This document shows, one piece after another, positions 11,860-21,360 of a stretch of 64,000 nucleotides of DNA. The first letter of the stretch is position 1, and every line of letters starts with the position of its first letter. The stretch lies in the NCBI GenBank assembly GCA_037176845.1, contig JAYKXP010000050.1:124001-188000 (forward strand), written 5' to 3'. Source of the stretch: Paramarasmius palmivorus (taxonomy: Eukaryota > Basidiomycota > Agaricomycetes > Agaricales > Marasmiaceae). A program made the translations under genes and the position numbers. The notes under the pieces are model-generated. The model saw nothing but the letters and a program-made list of their open reading frames with translations, had not been told where the DNA came from and searched no databases.

Positions 11860-12773
11860 ATATTATAAAAAAAAATTCAATATGTAAAAACATCGGTGCT
11901 CTGATGTTTTGACAAGTTTATTATCCTGGAGGACTGACATATTTTTGAATGTTAAAATGTCAAGAGTTCCATATTGTTAAAGGGTCATCAATATGTAAAA
12001 GTGTCGGCACTGATGTTTTGACAAGTTTATTATCCTAAAGGTTTCTTTACATATTTGATATCAGAATGTTAGAGTTCCACAATATCCTTAAATATGTAAA
12101 AACGTCGGTGCTCCGATGTTTTGACAAATTTAATTCTGACAAAATGGAGTTTCACAATATTATAAAAAAATTCAATATGTAAAAATGTCGGTGCTCCGAC
12201 GTTTTGACAAGTTTATTATCCTGGAGGACCGACATATTTTTGAATATTAAAATGTCAGAGTTCCATAATGTTAGAGGGTCATCAATATGTAAAAACATCG
12301 GAGTGCCAATGTTTTGACAAGATTATTATCCTGACAAAATATTGGAGTTTCACAATATCATAAAAAATTCAATGTGTAAAAACGTCGGAGTGCCGACGTT
12401 TTTACATATTTAAGGATATTGTGGAACTCTAACATTCTGATATCAAATATGTAAAGAAACCTTCAGGATAATAAACTTGTCAAAATGTCGGAGTGCCAAC
12501 ACTTTTACATATTGATGACCCTTTAACAATATGGAACTCTTGACATTTTAACATTCAAAAATATGTCAGTCCTCCAGGATAATAAACTTGTCAAAACATC
12601 GGAGCACCGACGTTTTTACATATTGAATTTTTTTATGATATTGTGAAACTCCATTTTGTCAGAATATAAATTTGTCAAAACATCGGTGCTCCGATGTTTT
12701 TACATATTTAAGGATATTGTGGAACTCCAACATTCTGATATCAAATATGTAAAGAAACCTTCAGGATAATAAA
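11860..12773. repeat. Palindrome-rich AT repeat array A (left of copia element)
   Basis: The array consists of imperfect palindromes built on AACATCGGTGCTCCGATGTT-like cores, separated by AT-rich spacers (GGATAATAAACTTGTC, TTCAATATGTAAAA, GGGTCATCAATATG). The whole array is also an inverted repeat on a larger scale, turning around a palindrome near 12377-12406: blocks at about 11920-12010 recur reversed at about 12490-12585. The copia-type element sits inside one spacer, and the array continues at 17098. Confidence 0.85.
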
Positions 12774-13077
12774 TGTTGGAAATATAGAACGTTTATATTT
12801 ACATATGCATGCCACATCTTAGAATATCGCTTGACCCGCTCGTATCATTTCGTATAACCCACTTACTTACACAAAGCCACAGTTATTTCTATCGCGTCTA
12901 TACTTGTACTTTTAGGTTTATCTTTCATCCATACTCATGTATAAAACCTAGACAGAAAACCCTACAATAATCATCAGTTCATCTTGTGTTCTCTCAACCC
13001 CTCTGGTCATCTGCTATCGTTTATTCGCGCTTACCTGCGCTATCGCTGCTAACAGAGTTCAATCTAAAACTCTGACA
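12774..13077 (+). repeat. 5' LTR of the copia-type element
   Basis: 304 bp, TGTTGGAAATATAG...CTCTGACA, identical by eye to 16794-17097. TATAAA at about 12950 is a plausible core promoter. Confidence 0.93.
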
Positions 13078-13091
13078 GGTTATGGGCCCCG
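13078..13091 (+). other. Primer-binding site (half-tRNA type)
   Basis: GGTTATGGGCCC directly follows the CA end of the 5' LTR. It is complementary to the GGGCCCATAACC part of the initiator-Met tRNA anticodon arm, which is the half-tRNA priming known in many copia elements. Confidence 0.8.
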
Positions 13092-13260
13092 GTCTATAAA
13101 CCTTAGCCGAACCAGAGTAATACCGATTTCATATTGGTATAGTGGCGAGTTTGGGACGCCGTAATATCCCCAAGGAACAAGAACCAAGATCGTATATCGA
13201 TTGGCGAGCAGGGACGCCGGAATATTCCCTACCCAAAGCAAAGGACTATTGGACTAGTGT

Positions 13261-16200
13261 ATGTCCGATAGAGGTAGCCGTTATCAATCCAGAAGCGGTA
13301 CCCCAGTATCAGGAACATTCGATCCAGAACAAATATTGCGAGGATCTAGGAACCCCAGCAGGAATCCTAGCAGGCAACCTACACCAGTAGGTAGTAGAAC
13401 AGGCAGTCCATTGGGACAGCAACAGAGCATATCATCACATCCATCGAGAAACCCATCGCGTATACCTTCTAGGAGACAGAGTCCAGTTGGAGGATTGCAC
13501 ACGCCACCAGCATCTTCCGCACAACCCACACTTCGAACAGATTTAATCTGTGTTCATTGGCCACATCAGTTCAACGTCGACGAACTACGAGATTGTTATT
13601 TAAATCTCAACGAACGGAAGTGGGAACTTTGTGAAGAACAACCGTGTCCAAACAGAAGAAATCGAGTCAGGACTCCAAAGGAAGCGTTATTAGTTGGAAA
13701 TTTTAGGGATTGTGACGATCAGAACGCAGAAGTAGTTCGAGGAAACGTCCTACGAACAACAGTACCAGAACCACAGCCATTAGTATTCCCACCAGCGGGA
13801 ACATCAGCTTCACAGGAGGAAACTGTTGAAGAGCAGATCGAACTTGCTGAAGAGTTTGATCAGGAAACCGAACTTGCTGAAGAGTTCGGAAAAGGATTAG
13901 GATTTGCTGAAGAATCCGATAAAGAAGAACAGGACCTAGAACAGGAACAAGAGCAGGACAAAGGAGAATCAGAACAGGAATCAGAAGCTGATACTGATAA
14001 ACCTGTATCTGACGAAGACAAAGGAATACCTGCCGACGAAGAAAAGGACGATCCACCAGAATCGCCCAGCATAGGTCCTAAACCGAAACCGAGAACACCA
14101 TCTCCCAAGAGACCACAAAAGGAAGAATCATTTGATTCAGACGAAGAAGAAGACAATATGGCGTCTAAAGCAGTCAAAGCATTTGCCGAATGTACCAAGT
14201 TAAAGGACGATGGTTCAAACTGGGGCATGTGGGCAATGCGTGTAGAACGTGCAGCAAAGTCAATAGGGTATGGGAAGTACCTGACTACTGCAGAAGAAGG
14301 AGACGCAGATGCCGATCTCATGAACGCAATTATTGGAAAATTGCCGGATACTATACTTCGAAGATATCGAAATGCGGAGACATCACAAGAACTATGGACA
14401 GGATTAAAGAAGGATTACGACACAAAGAATCCTTTGACAGAAGCACATCTGGAACGCAAGCTATACAATCTATCTTGCAACGACGTTGGCAAAGTCAATG
14501 AACATATTGACGAACTCCTCAATATCCGAAACGAACTCACATCACGAAACATCACTATTTCGGATGATCAGTTCAAAAATGCATTAATTGCATCAGTTCC
14601 CCAATCATTGAATTCAACAATCACAGCTGTCATGACCGTATACAGTGAATCAAACAAGGATTTAACTGTTGACAAGCTGATTGCTGCCATTCGAGCTGAA
14701 GCAAATGGACAGGCAATGCGCCGAGGAAAAGTCAAGAAGGAGGAAGCCAACTATTCCCGAGATCATTCCAATAATAGAGGCCGAGGATTTAATAGCCGAG
14801 GAAGAGGCCGGAGATTTAATGATCGTCAGGGCGGAGATAGAGATCGCAAGGAAATCACATGTTTCAGATGTCAAGGAAAAGGGCATATCGCCGCAAAATG
14901 TGCTACAAAGCCAAAATCCAGGAAATCGGATGATGAATCCGAGGATAAAGAGAAGTCCAAGCAAGCAAAAGATAGCCAATCATGGAGAAAAGGCAAAGAG
15001 AAGGCCAGCAGTACAAAGGAAAGTGCTGTTAAAGCCATGGAAGAAGAAATATGGGAAGAAGGCACATGGTTAGCCAGGGAAATCCGAGCAGTGGAACAAT
15101 TTAATCCACCAAAAGAATGGTTTTACGATGAAGAATTCGGAAAAACCGAGGAAACTGAAGAGAATTCCAAGGAAACAGCATACATGGCCGTGGAAATACA
15201 CACCACGATGGCCACAATGGTCGATTTACAGACCCCGATTGACAGCAAAGTCATCATGGGCAGAGAAGATCGAGTGGATTCTCAACAAGACGAAGCAGAA
15301 CAGTTCCAAGACTGCCAGCAAAACTCCTATAAAAGCAAAGAAGAATATCGAGAACTAGCATCACCAGTACTCATCCCATCTACCGCTGTCAAAGCAACCT
15401 CATCTCTAAACTCATCCTCATCTCTTAACATCGACATGTACAACAACGAGAACAGCTGGAAAGGCTACTACGAAAGCGAAGCCTGGCCATGTCCCCCAGT
15501 CGTCAACCGAACCCTCAAAGGCGAACTTGTTAATGACTATTTCGTCGGATATCAGACCTATGACCCCAATTGCAAAGCCGGTACCTGCCACACACCCAAG
15601 ACAGGTGATCGCACCGTCATTGGAGTAGTCCAGACCGCCAGCGACTTCTTGGACGAAGGATTCGAACACGTCACCATCGATCACAGGGTATGCCAACTGT
15701 GCTACAATAGTGCCAATCGTACCTTTATGGGGGAGAAAGTCATTAGCAGGTGGTTGATCGAAGAGCCAGGCAAGAAGGAACACGTAGACGTCGCCGCCGC
15801 CTACAATGATATTTGGGCACAGGCAAAGGAAGAGAGGGATAGTGCGCAGATGGCTACAGAGAAGTTCGAGGAGGAGGAAGGAGTCGTCAAATTCGTATTC
15901 GACAGCGCAGCATCCTCACACATGACTCCCTACCGAAACGGTATCACCGAGCGCCAGGCCATCACTCACCGACCCATTGGAACACCTGAAGGAACCACAT
16001 TTGCCGTGGAGAAAGGCAATTGTACTGTGTACACCACCAACAATTTCCAGTGGCACACAATCGTACTCGCCGACTGTCTACTCGTCCCGAAATTCAGACA
16101 CACGTTGATATCTATCAGCAAACTCACCGAGGACGGTTACGAAGTCATTTTCAGTGGCGACAACATCAGGATTCACAAAGGTTGGGAATGCATTTTGGAC

Positions 16201-16749
16201 ATACCAAAGAAAGACGGTATCTATGCAGTGGAGGCTATTGAACACAAGCCAGGAGATCCCTTCCCAAGCCTAGTCGAAGCCGATTCACCGGAAATGCCAG
16301 CACTCATATCACTTCCTACCACACCAGAATCGGATCAGATCCCACTCGTCGAGGGGGAGCAAAAATCCAAATTCGAAGCTGATATCGACAACGTCACCCA
16401 AGGAATCGACGAGATGGATCTAGATGGAAAAGGTTTAGGCACAATCAATCGGAAAATCAACGAGATCATTACGAAGATTGATGAGATGCAGATCGACAAC
16501 GGAGATACATCGGTTAGAGGTGGACATAGAAGAGTCAGATTCCAGGAGGCTATTCGAACTGGAAAGAAGGACATTATCGCAGGACAATCATCAGGCACCA
16601 GGACAGTAAAGAAACCGCGGGTATCCAATCACACCAACGACGACAACACTCGCAACTACAGGAACATCAAGAAGAATCGCAACGAGTCCAGACTCCGCCG
16701 GGTCAAACATCGCAACCTCCGCGGAGAATACTTCGACAATCTGGATTAG
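13261..16749 (+). CDS. Gag-protease polyprotein of a non-autonomous copia element
   Basis: 1,162 aa, single uninterrupted frame from the ATG at 13261. Residues 1-100 are Ser/Pro/Arg-rich with NPSR repeats, and about 180-300 are very acidic with AEEF repeats. The copia Gag core starts near residue 300 (MASKAVKAF). A CCHC knuckle, CFRCQGKGHIAAKC, is near 534-547. A Cys-rich segment (CKAGTC ... CQLC) spans about 770-815. The protease active site near 881 is DSAASSHM, with Ala where DSG/DTG is usual, so protease activity is uncertain. The protein ends in a basic tail with no integrase zinc finger or catalytic core. It would form particles but cannot copy or integrate itself. The intact frame suggests recent selection or a young copy. 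Confidence 0.92.
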   Translation: MSDRGSRYQSRSGTPVSGTFDPEQILRGSRNPSRNPSRQPTPVGSRTGSPLGQQQSISSHPSRNPSRIPSRRQSPVGGLHTPPASSAQPTLRTDLICVHWPHQFNVDELRDCYLNLNERKWELCEEQPCPNRRNRVRTPKEALLVGNFRDCDDQNAEVVRGNVLRTTVPEPQPLVFPPAGTSASQEETVEEQIELAEEFDQETELAEEFGKGLGFAEESDKEEQDLEQEQEQDKGESEQESEADTDKPVSDEDKGIPADEEKDDPPESPSIGPKPKPRTPSPKRPQKEESFDSDEEEDNMASKAVKAFAECTKLKDDGSNWGMWAMRVERAAKSIGYGKYLTTAEEGDADADLMNAIIGKLPDTILRRYRNAETSQELWTGLKKDYDTKNPLTEAHLERKLYNLSCNDVGKVNEHIDELLNIRNELTSRNITISDDQFKNALIASVPQSLNSTITAVMTVYSESNKDLTVDKLIAAIRAEANGQAMRRGKVKKEEANYSRDHSNNRGRGFNSRGRGRRFNDRQGGDRDRKEITCFRCQGKGHIAAKCATKPKSRKSDDESEDKEKSKQAKDSQSWRKGKEKASSTKESAVKAMEEEIWEEGTWLAREIRAVEQFNPPKEWFYDEEFGKTEETEENSKETAYMAVEIHTTMATMVDLQTPIDSKVIMGREDRVDSQQDEAEQFQDCQQNSYKSKEEYRELASPVLIPSTAVKATSSLNSSSSLNIDMYNNENSWKGYYESEAWPCPPVVNRTLKGELVNDYFVGYQTYDPNCKAGTCHTPKTGDRTVIGVVQTASDFLDEGFEHVTIDHRVCQLCYNSANRTFMGEKVISRWLIEEPGKKEHVDVAAAYNDIWAQAKEERDSAQMATEKFEEEEGVVKFVFDSAASSHMTPYRNGITERQAITHRPIGTPEGTTFAVEKGNCTVYTTNNFQWHTIVLADCLLVPKFRHTLISISKLTEDGYEVIFSGDNIRIHKGWECILDIPKKDGIYAVEAIEHKPGDPFPSLVEADSPEMPALISLPTTPESDQIPLVEGEQKSKFEADIDNVTQGIDEMDLDGKGLGTINRKINEIITKIDEMQIDNGDTSVRGGHRRVRFQEAIRTGKKDIIAGQSSGTRTVKKPRVSNHTNDDNTRNYRNIKKNRNESRLRRVKHRNLRGEYFDNLD

Positions 16750-16778
16750 AGTCAAACCTCAGATCATTCCATAATCCA

Positions 16779-16793
16779 AGGTTTGAGGGGGAG
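16779..16793 (+). other. Polypurine tract of the copia-type element
   Basis: AAGGTTTGAGGGGGAG lies immediately before the TGTTGG start of the 3' LTR, the position expected for plus-strand priming. Confidence 0.75.
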
Positions 16794-17097
16794 TGTTGGA
16801 AATATAGAACGTTTATATTTACATATGCATGCCACATCTTAGAATATCGCTTGACCCGCTCGTATCATTTCGTATAACCCACTTACTTACACAAAGCCAC
16901 AGTTATTTCTATCGCGTCTATACTTGTACTTTTAGGTTTATCTTTCATCCATACTCATGTATAAAACCTAGACAGAAAACCCTACAATAATCATCAGTTC
17001 ATCTTGTGTTCTCTCAACCCCTCTGGTCATCTGCTATCGTTTATTCGCGCTTACCTGCGCTATCGCTGCTAACAGAGTTCAATCTAAAACTCTGACA
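16794..17097 (+). repeat. 3' LTR of the copia-type element
   Basis: 304 bp, identical by eye to the 5' LTR. It is followed by the ATAAA duplication and the interrupted palindrome array. Confidence 0.93.
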
Positions 17098-17262
17098 ATA
17101 AACTTGTCAAAACGTCGGAGCACCGATGTTTTTACATATTGATGACCCTCTAACATTATGGAACTGTGACATTTTAACATTTAAAAATATGTTGGTGGTC
17201 CAGGATAATAAACTTGTCAAAACATCAGAGCACCAATGTTTTTACACAATAAACTTTCCTGC
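17098..17262. repeat. Palindrome array A, continuation right of the copia element
   Basis: Resumes with ATAAACTTGTCAAAACG and the same palindromic cores seen at 11860-12773. Removing the copia element and one ATAAA restores the GGATAATAAACTTGTC spacer of the array. Confidence 0.85.
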
Positions 17263-18277
17263 AATACTGAGAAACTTGGAGGAGACTGAGTGGGGATGAC
17301 AGTAGCAACCTGTGAGCTATAACTATAAGCCAATACATAAAAGAAATGGAGAAAAAATTAGAATATCTTGCTTTACCTTACCTTTTATCTGAAACTGACT
17401 CTAACAAGGCTATCATGATGACTAGTAAATCCAAAGTTCTTTAATGTGGAACATTACAACCCCAAGTCTGAACATCTGTCAAATTGCTGCAGAGAATGCA
17501 CATTGGACCTGATAGTGCAGAGGACTGAGTATCCTGAGTTCTACAATAGAATATTACAATATACAACTTTAACAGAAGAACCTGGACAAGGAGACAAAAG
17601 AGAGTTAGATTGAGTGGTCTGAGTGTAGTCAGGTGTAGTTGCAGTTTGGGTCAACTTTGGGTGACAGAGTGCTTCTCCCACCAACATAGACATATGATTG
17701 AACAACTCATTAATGGACAAAGAGTTGTTCTAAGACCCATGTCATTCCTTTCAATACACACAAAGGTTACTTGTACCCAACTCCTCCCAAGCTCTATTAT
17801 ACATCGTATAAACCAAGCATCTCTGGCTCTAACATGTATCAGTTCAATGTGATAAGATGTGATGTACAATGCTACTGCACCTGTGATGATTGGCTGTTTC
17901 ATTTCTTTCTCACTTCAATAGTCCTGGCAAATGGCCACTATTGCTATCCAAGGGGATGTGAGGTAACCAACTTCTGCTGAGAGTCTCCTCTATTGCACTA
18001 TTCCTGACTTTTCAGCTAATTTGTTGAAACACTATGCCATCAGAGGTTCCATGTTAGAATGCATGCCCCTAGTGCATCTTGATGCCCCTTACACACTGTA
18101 TACATGATTTTAAATCTAGTCTACTAATATCCAGACATGTGTTGCAACACATCTTAATGCATTTCAACCCCCACAGCTCTGAGCCTCCTGCCCTCTCATA
18201 TACTATGTTTCAATGTGTCTCAACACCCTAGTCTCAACATGTTTTACTGTTTTTCTTTAACTACACTGTGTTTAGTT

Positions 18278-18619
18278 ATGGCAGCCCTTAGAAAAATCGT
18301 CAGTGCGATTGACCAGGGCACCAAACAACAGAGCCTCAAACACCAGTACTGGGTAAAAACAGTAGAAAGCCTCAGTTCCAAGATGGATGCCCACATTGCT
18401 TCCATGGAGGATATGCGGTCAGCAGTAAAAAATACCAATCAAGCCATAGACAAGTTGACCACTATCAGGGAGTTGACCCACCAAACTGTAGGAGAACTGA
18501 CTGCTGTCTTGGTTAAGAAGAGGAAAGAACGGGATGACCAGGACTCCACATCCAACCCTGCCCCTTCTGACAAGGCATTCAAGTCCAAGAAACCTGTCTT
18601 GATTGAGCTGCATTTATAG
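18278..18619 (+). CDS. Small ORF with coiled-coil look inside the insertion (hypothetical)
   Basis: 113 codons from the ATG at 18278. The product is rich in Lys, Glu, Gln and heptad-like hydrophobics (IVSAIDQ, MDAHIASMEDMRSAV, IRELTHQTVGELTAV) and ends in a basic KKRKERDD region and a Ser/Pro tail. It lies in non-repetitive sequence between the copia element and the next palindrome array, and no splice-supported extension was found. It may be the remnant of a protein of the outer element. Function unknown. Confidence 0.3.
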   Translation: MAALRKIVSAIDQGTKQQSLKHQYWVKTVESLSSKMDAHIASMEDMRSAVKNTNQAIDKLTTIRELTHQTVGELTAVLVKKRKERDDQDSTSNPAPSDKAFKSKKPVLIELHL

Positions 18620-18864
18620 TACACCATAATGTCGTCTTGCATATTTGTTTTTGAAGTTACAATCATTTTTACGCACTTTCCAAATTGAATTGCTACTACT
18701 TGTACCTGCCTGACTGAAACATTCAGTGTGCCGTTGAACCTTACAACCTGCATGACATTCAGTTTGCCAATAAACTTTCCTCAGCACATACATTGGCACA
18801 CCGATTTAAAGACAAGACTGCCATCAGTCAACATCCACTACAATAACTTAGTGTAGACCAATGG

Positions 18865-18918
18865 GGTAAATGAGGACTCGACCTGCCAGCAGACCCCGCT
18901 GACCTACATGCTACAAGT
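18865..18918 (-). repeat. Inverted copy of the tRNA-like unit
   Basis: Reverse complement of 10297-10350 with five differences. On the plus strand it is followed at once by the second copy of the 68-bp repeat. Confidence 0.8.
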
Positions 18919-18984
18919 CAGATGAATATGTTAATTTTGCACATTGATGTACCAGTGTTCCAGAAAGTATGACTGTTTATTTTA
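18917..18984 (+). repeat. 68-bp exact direct repeat, copy 2
   Basis: Identical to 10402-10469. Confidence 0.85.
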
Positions 18985-19029
18985 CATGAGATATTGTGGT
19001 GTACAGGACTGCAATATACCATATTGAAA

Positions 19030-20800
19030 AGACATTGGACATAATAAAATATGTAAAAATGTCGGAGCTCTGATGTTTTGGCACCTTTATTATTCTTGAA
19101 CTCCGACATTTTGGCAAATTTGTTATCTGTGAGGACTAATGTCTTTATATATTTATTGTCAAAACATCAGAGTTCCACATTGTTACAAGAAAATAAAAGA
19201 TGTAAAAACGTCGGAGCTCCGACGTTTTGACACCTTTAGTATTCTGAAACTCCGATGTTTTTACATGTTCAATTCCTCTGATATTATGGAACTTGACAAG
19301 ACATTGGACATTAAAAAATATGTAAAAACATAGGAGCTCCGACGTTTTGGCACGTTTATTATTCTGGAAGTCCAACATTGTGACACTTTGTTATCTGGGA
19401 GGACTAATGTCTTTACATATTTATTGTTAAAATATTAGAGTTCCACAATATTACAGGAAATCCAAAGATGTAAAAATGTTGGAACTCCAATGTTTCAACA
19501 TCTTTTATTATTCTGGAACTCTATTAATTACAACCAATGTCTTTGAGCATAATTTAATGTAAAAAAGTTGGAGCTCCAAAGTTTTTACATCTTTTATTTT
19601 CTTGTAGTAATAGAGTGTATCTGTTTCCATATATAAAGCATTTGTGCTATAGAAAAAAGGCTCCACTTCATATATCCATAGCTTTCTTGAGTGCGTAAAC
19701 TGATAATTTTGTGTACATACCAGTTGATTCCATACATATGGCTATCATGCCATCAATATTGTTGCTTGGTTTCTGCAGACTGTGACTCAGCCAAGCGCCA
19801 GTCTCTGCAGGCCCTGGACATATATGTCTGGACACTAACAGACCCAGTAACTCATATAGTACCTTATGGATACTGTTATGACTGTTTCTGGTATCTTTTG
19901 TCTGAGCGAGGGCTAGTAGATGTACAACTTGTTGATATCAATCATTTCTTGGGTACAGTTTACATTGTAATATTTACAGAAAATTTGAAGCACGACTTTG
20001 AGATTTTTGTCAAAGATATTAACTCAGATTTATATGGACAAGTTCCATATTTATGCCAGCAGATACACTCTAATGTGGAACTCCAATGTTTTGACAATAA
20101 ATATGTACAGACATTAGTCCTCCCAGATGACAAGTTTGCCAAAGTTCCAGAATAATAAGAAAATGAAAGATGTGAAAATGTCAGAGCTCTGACGTTTTGA
20201 CACCTTTAGTATTCTGGAACTCTGATGTTTTTACATGTTCAATTCCTCTGACATTCTGAAACTTGACAAGACATTGGACATAATAAAAGATGTAAAAACA
20301 TCGGAGCTCCGACGTTTTAACACCTTTAGTATTCTGGAACTCTGATGTTTTTACATGTTCAATTCCTCTGATATTAGTATTCTGGAACTCCGATGTTTTT
20401 ACATATTCAATTCCTCTGACATTCTGGAACTTGACAAGACATCAGACATAATAAAAGATGTAAAAACATCGGAGCTCCAACGTTTCAGCACCTTTATTAT
20501 TCTGGAACTCCAACATTTTGGCAAATTTGTTATCTGGGAGGACTGGTGTCTGCACATATTTATTGTCAAAACATCAGAGTTCCACATTGTTACAAGAAAA
20601 TAAAAGATGTAAAAACATCGGAGCTCCGACGTTTTTACATCTTTTATTATGTCCAATGTCTTGTCAAGTTCCATAATATCAGAGGAATTGAACATGTGAA
20701 AACATCGGAGTTCCAGAATACTAAAGGTGTCAAAACGTCGGAGCTCCGACGTTTTGACATCTTTGATTTTCTTGTAATAATGTGGAACTCTGATTTACAA
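19030..20800. repeat. Palindrome-rich repeat array B
   Basis: Many copies of a palindrome with core AACGTCGGAGCTCCGACGTT (perfect at 19207-19226 and again near 20620 and 20740), spaced by blocks such as TTCTGGAACTCYGATGTTT and TTTACATGTTCAATTCCTC. A less repetitive interlude at about 19620-20050 has a 155-codon open frame with no start context or family resemblance, and its end runs into repeats. The core is related to array A and to array C. Confidence 0.85.
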
Positions 20801-20814
20801 TTTTGTTTTCAAAA

Positions 20815-20853
20815 AGAATACAAGACAATTCCTTGTAAACTTGGACTTGGGAT
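20815..20853 (+). repeat. Copy of the insertion's right-terminal motif
   Basis: ATACAAGACAATTCCTTGTAAACTTGGACTT-like sequence, also at 21012-21048 and 23878-23910. The last copy forms the right end of the 13.6-kb insertion. It is followed here by a (TTTTA)n run at about 20860-20885. Confidence 0.7.
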
Positions 20854-21011
20854 TTTTTATTTTATTTTATTTTATTTTATATTTTATAGCTCTATAAAAC
20901 CAATATCGGAACTCCGATGTTTGAAAAATTTAATTAACCCAAATAAGGAAGGTTCCCAAATTTTGGCTACAGTCGTTCACTAGAGCTGGCTGCACAAAAA
21001 TTTGTTCTAAA

Positions 21012-21048
21012 AATAGATACAAGACGATTCCTCGTAAACTTGGACTTG
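21012..21048 (+). repeat. Second copy of the right-terminal motif, followed by a non-repetitive island
   Basis: GATACAAGACGATTCCTCGTAA plus ACTTGGACTT is followed by about 310 bases (21049-21360) unlike the surrounding arrays, with TATATATTT near 21313. That island could be a solo LTR or an element end, but no target duplication was found. Confidence 0.45.
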
Positions 21049-21360
21049 TAATAGGTCTTTACCCTTGTCGGGTTCGATAGGTTATTTTGCATCATAGGAA
21101 CATATAGGAATAGTTATAGATAGGTTTATAGGTTGGCTCGCGTTGTCTTGATCATATCGAGACCATATTATCATATTACATTGTTTCATTCATCGCTCGT
21201 ACACTTCCCTTGTGTCCTAGTAATTTGTAGACGAACTAGTGTGCTAGTTGATTTCTTGTGTCGATTGTACGGATCCTTTGACAACGTTGAACCCCGCTCG
21301 CACAACTTGGCATATATATTTCGCTCATTCACAAGCGTTTTATAAGCCTCACACCGCTTC

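Larger units (their letters stand above)
12774..17097 (+). mobile_element. Ty1/copia-type LTR retroelement lacking integrase and reverse transcriptase
   Basis: The element is 4,324 bp. It has 304-bp LTRs with TG...CA ends, a 5-bp target duplication ATAAA (12769-12773 and 17098-17102), a primer-binding site complementary to the initiator-Met tRNA anticodon arm, a polypurine tract and one intact gag-protease frame of 1,162 codons. No integrase, reverse transcriptase or RNase H is present anywhere in the element. The LTRs are identical by eye, so insertion was recent. It must depend on pol supplied in trans by a related element. Confidence 0.93.

Noticed and set aside
19691..20155. 155-codon ORF between palindrome blocks
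   Set aside because: Its last third is translated repeat sequence, it lacks a convincing start, and the Cys/Tyr-rich product resembles no family.
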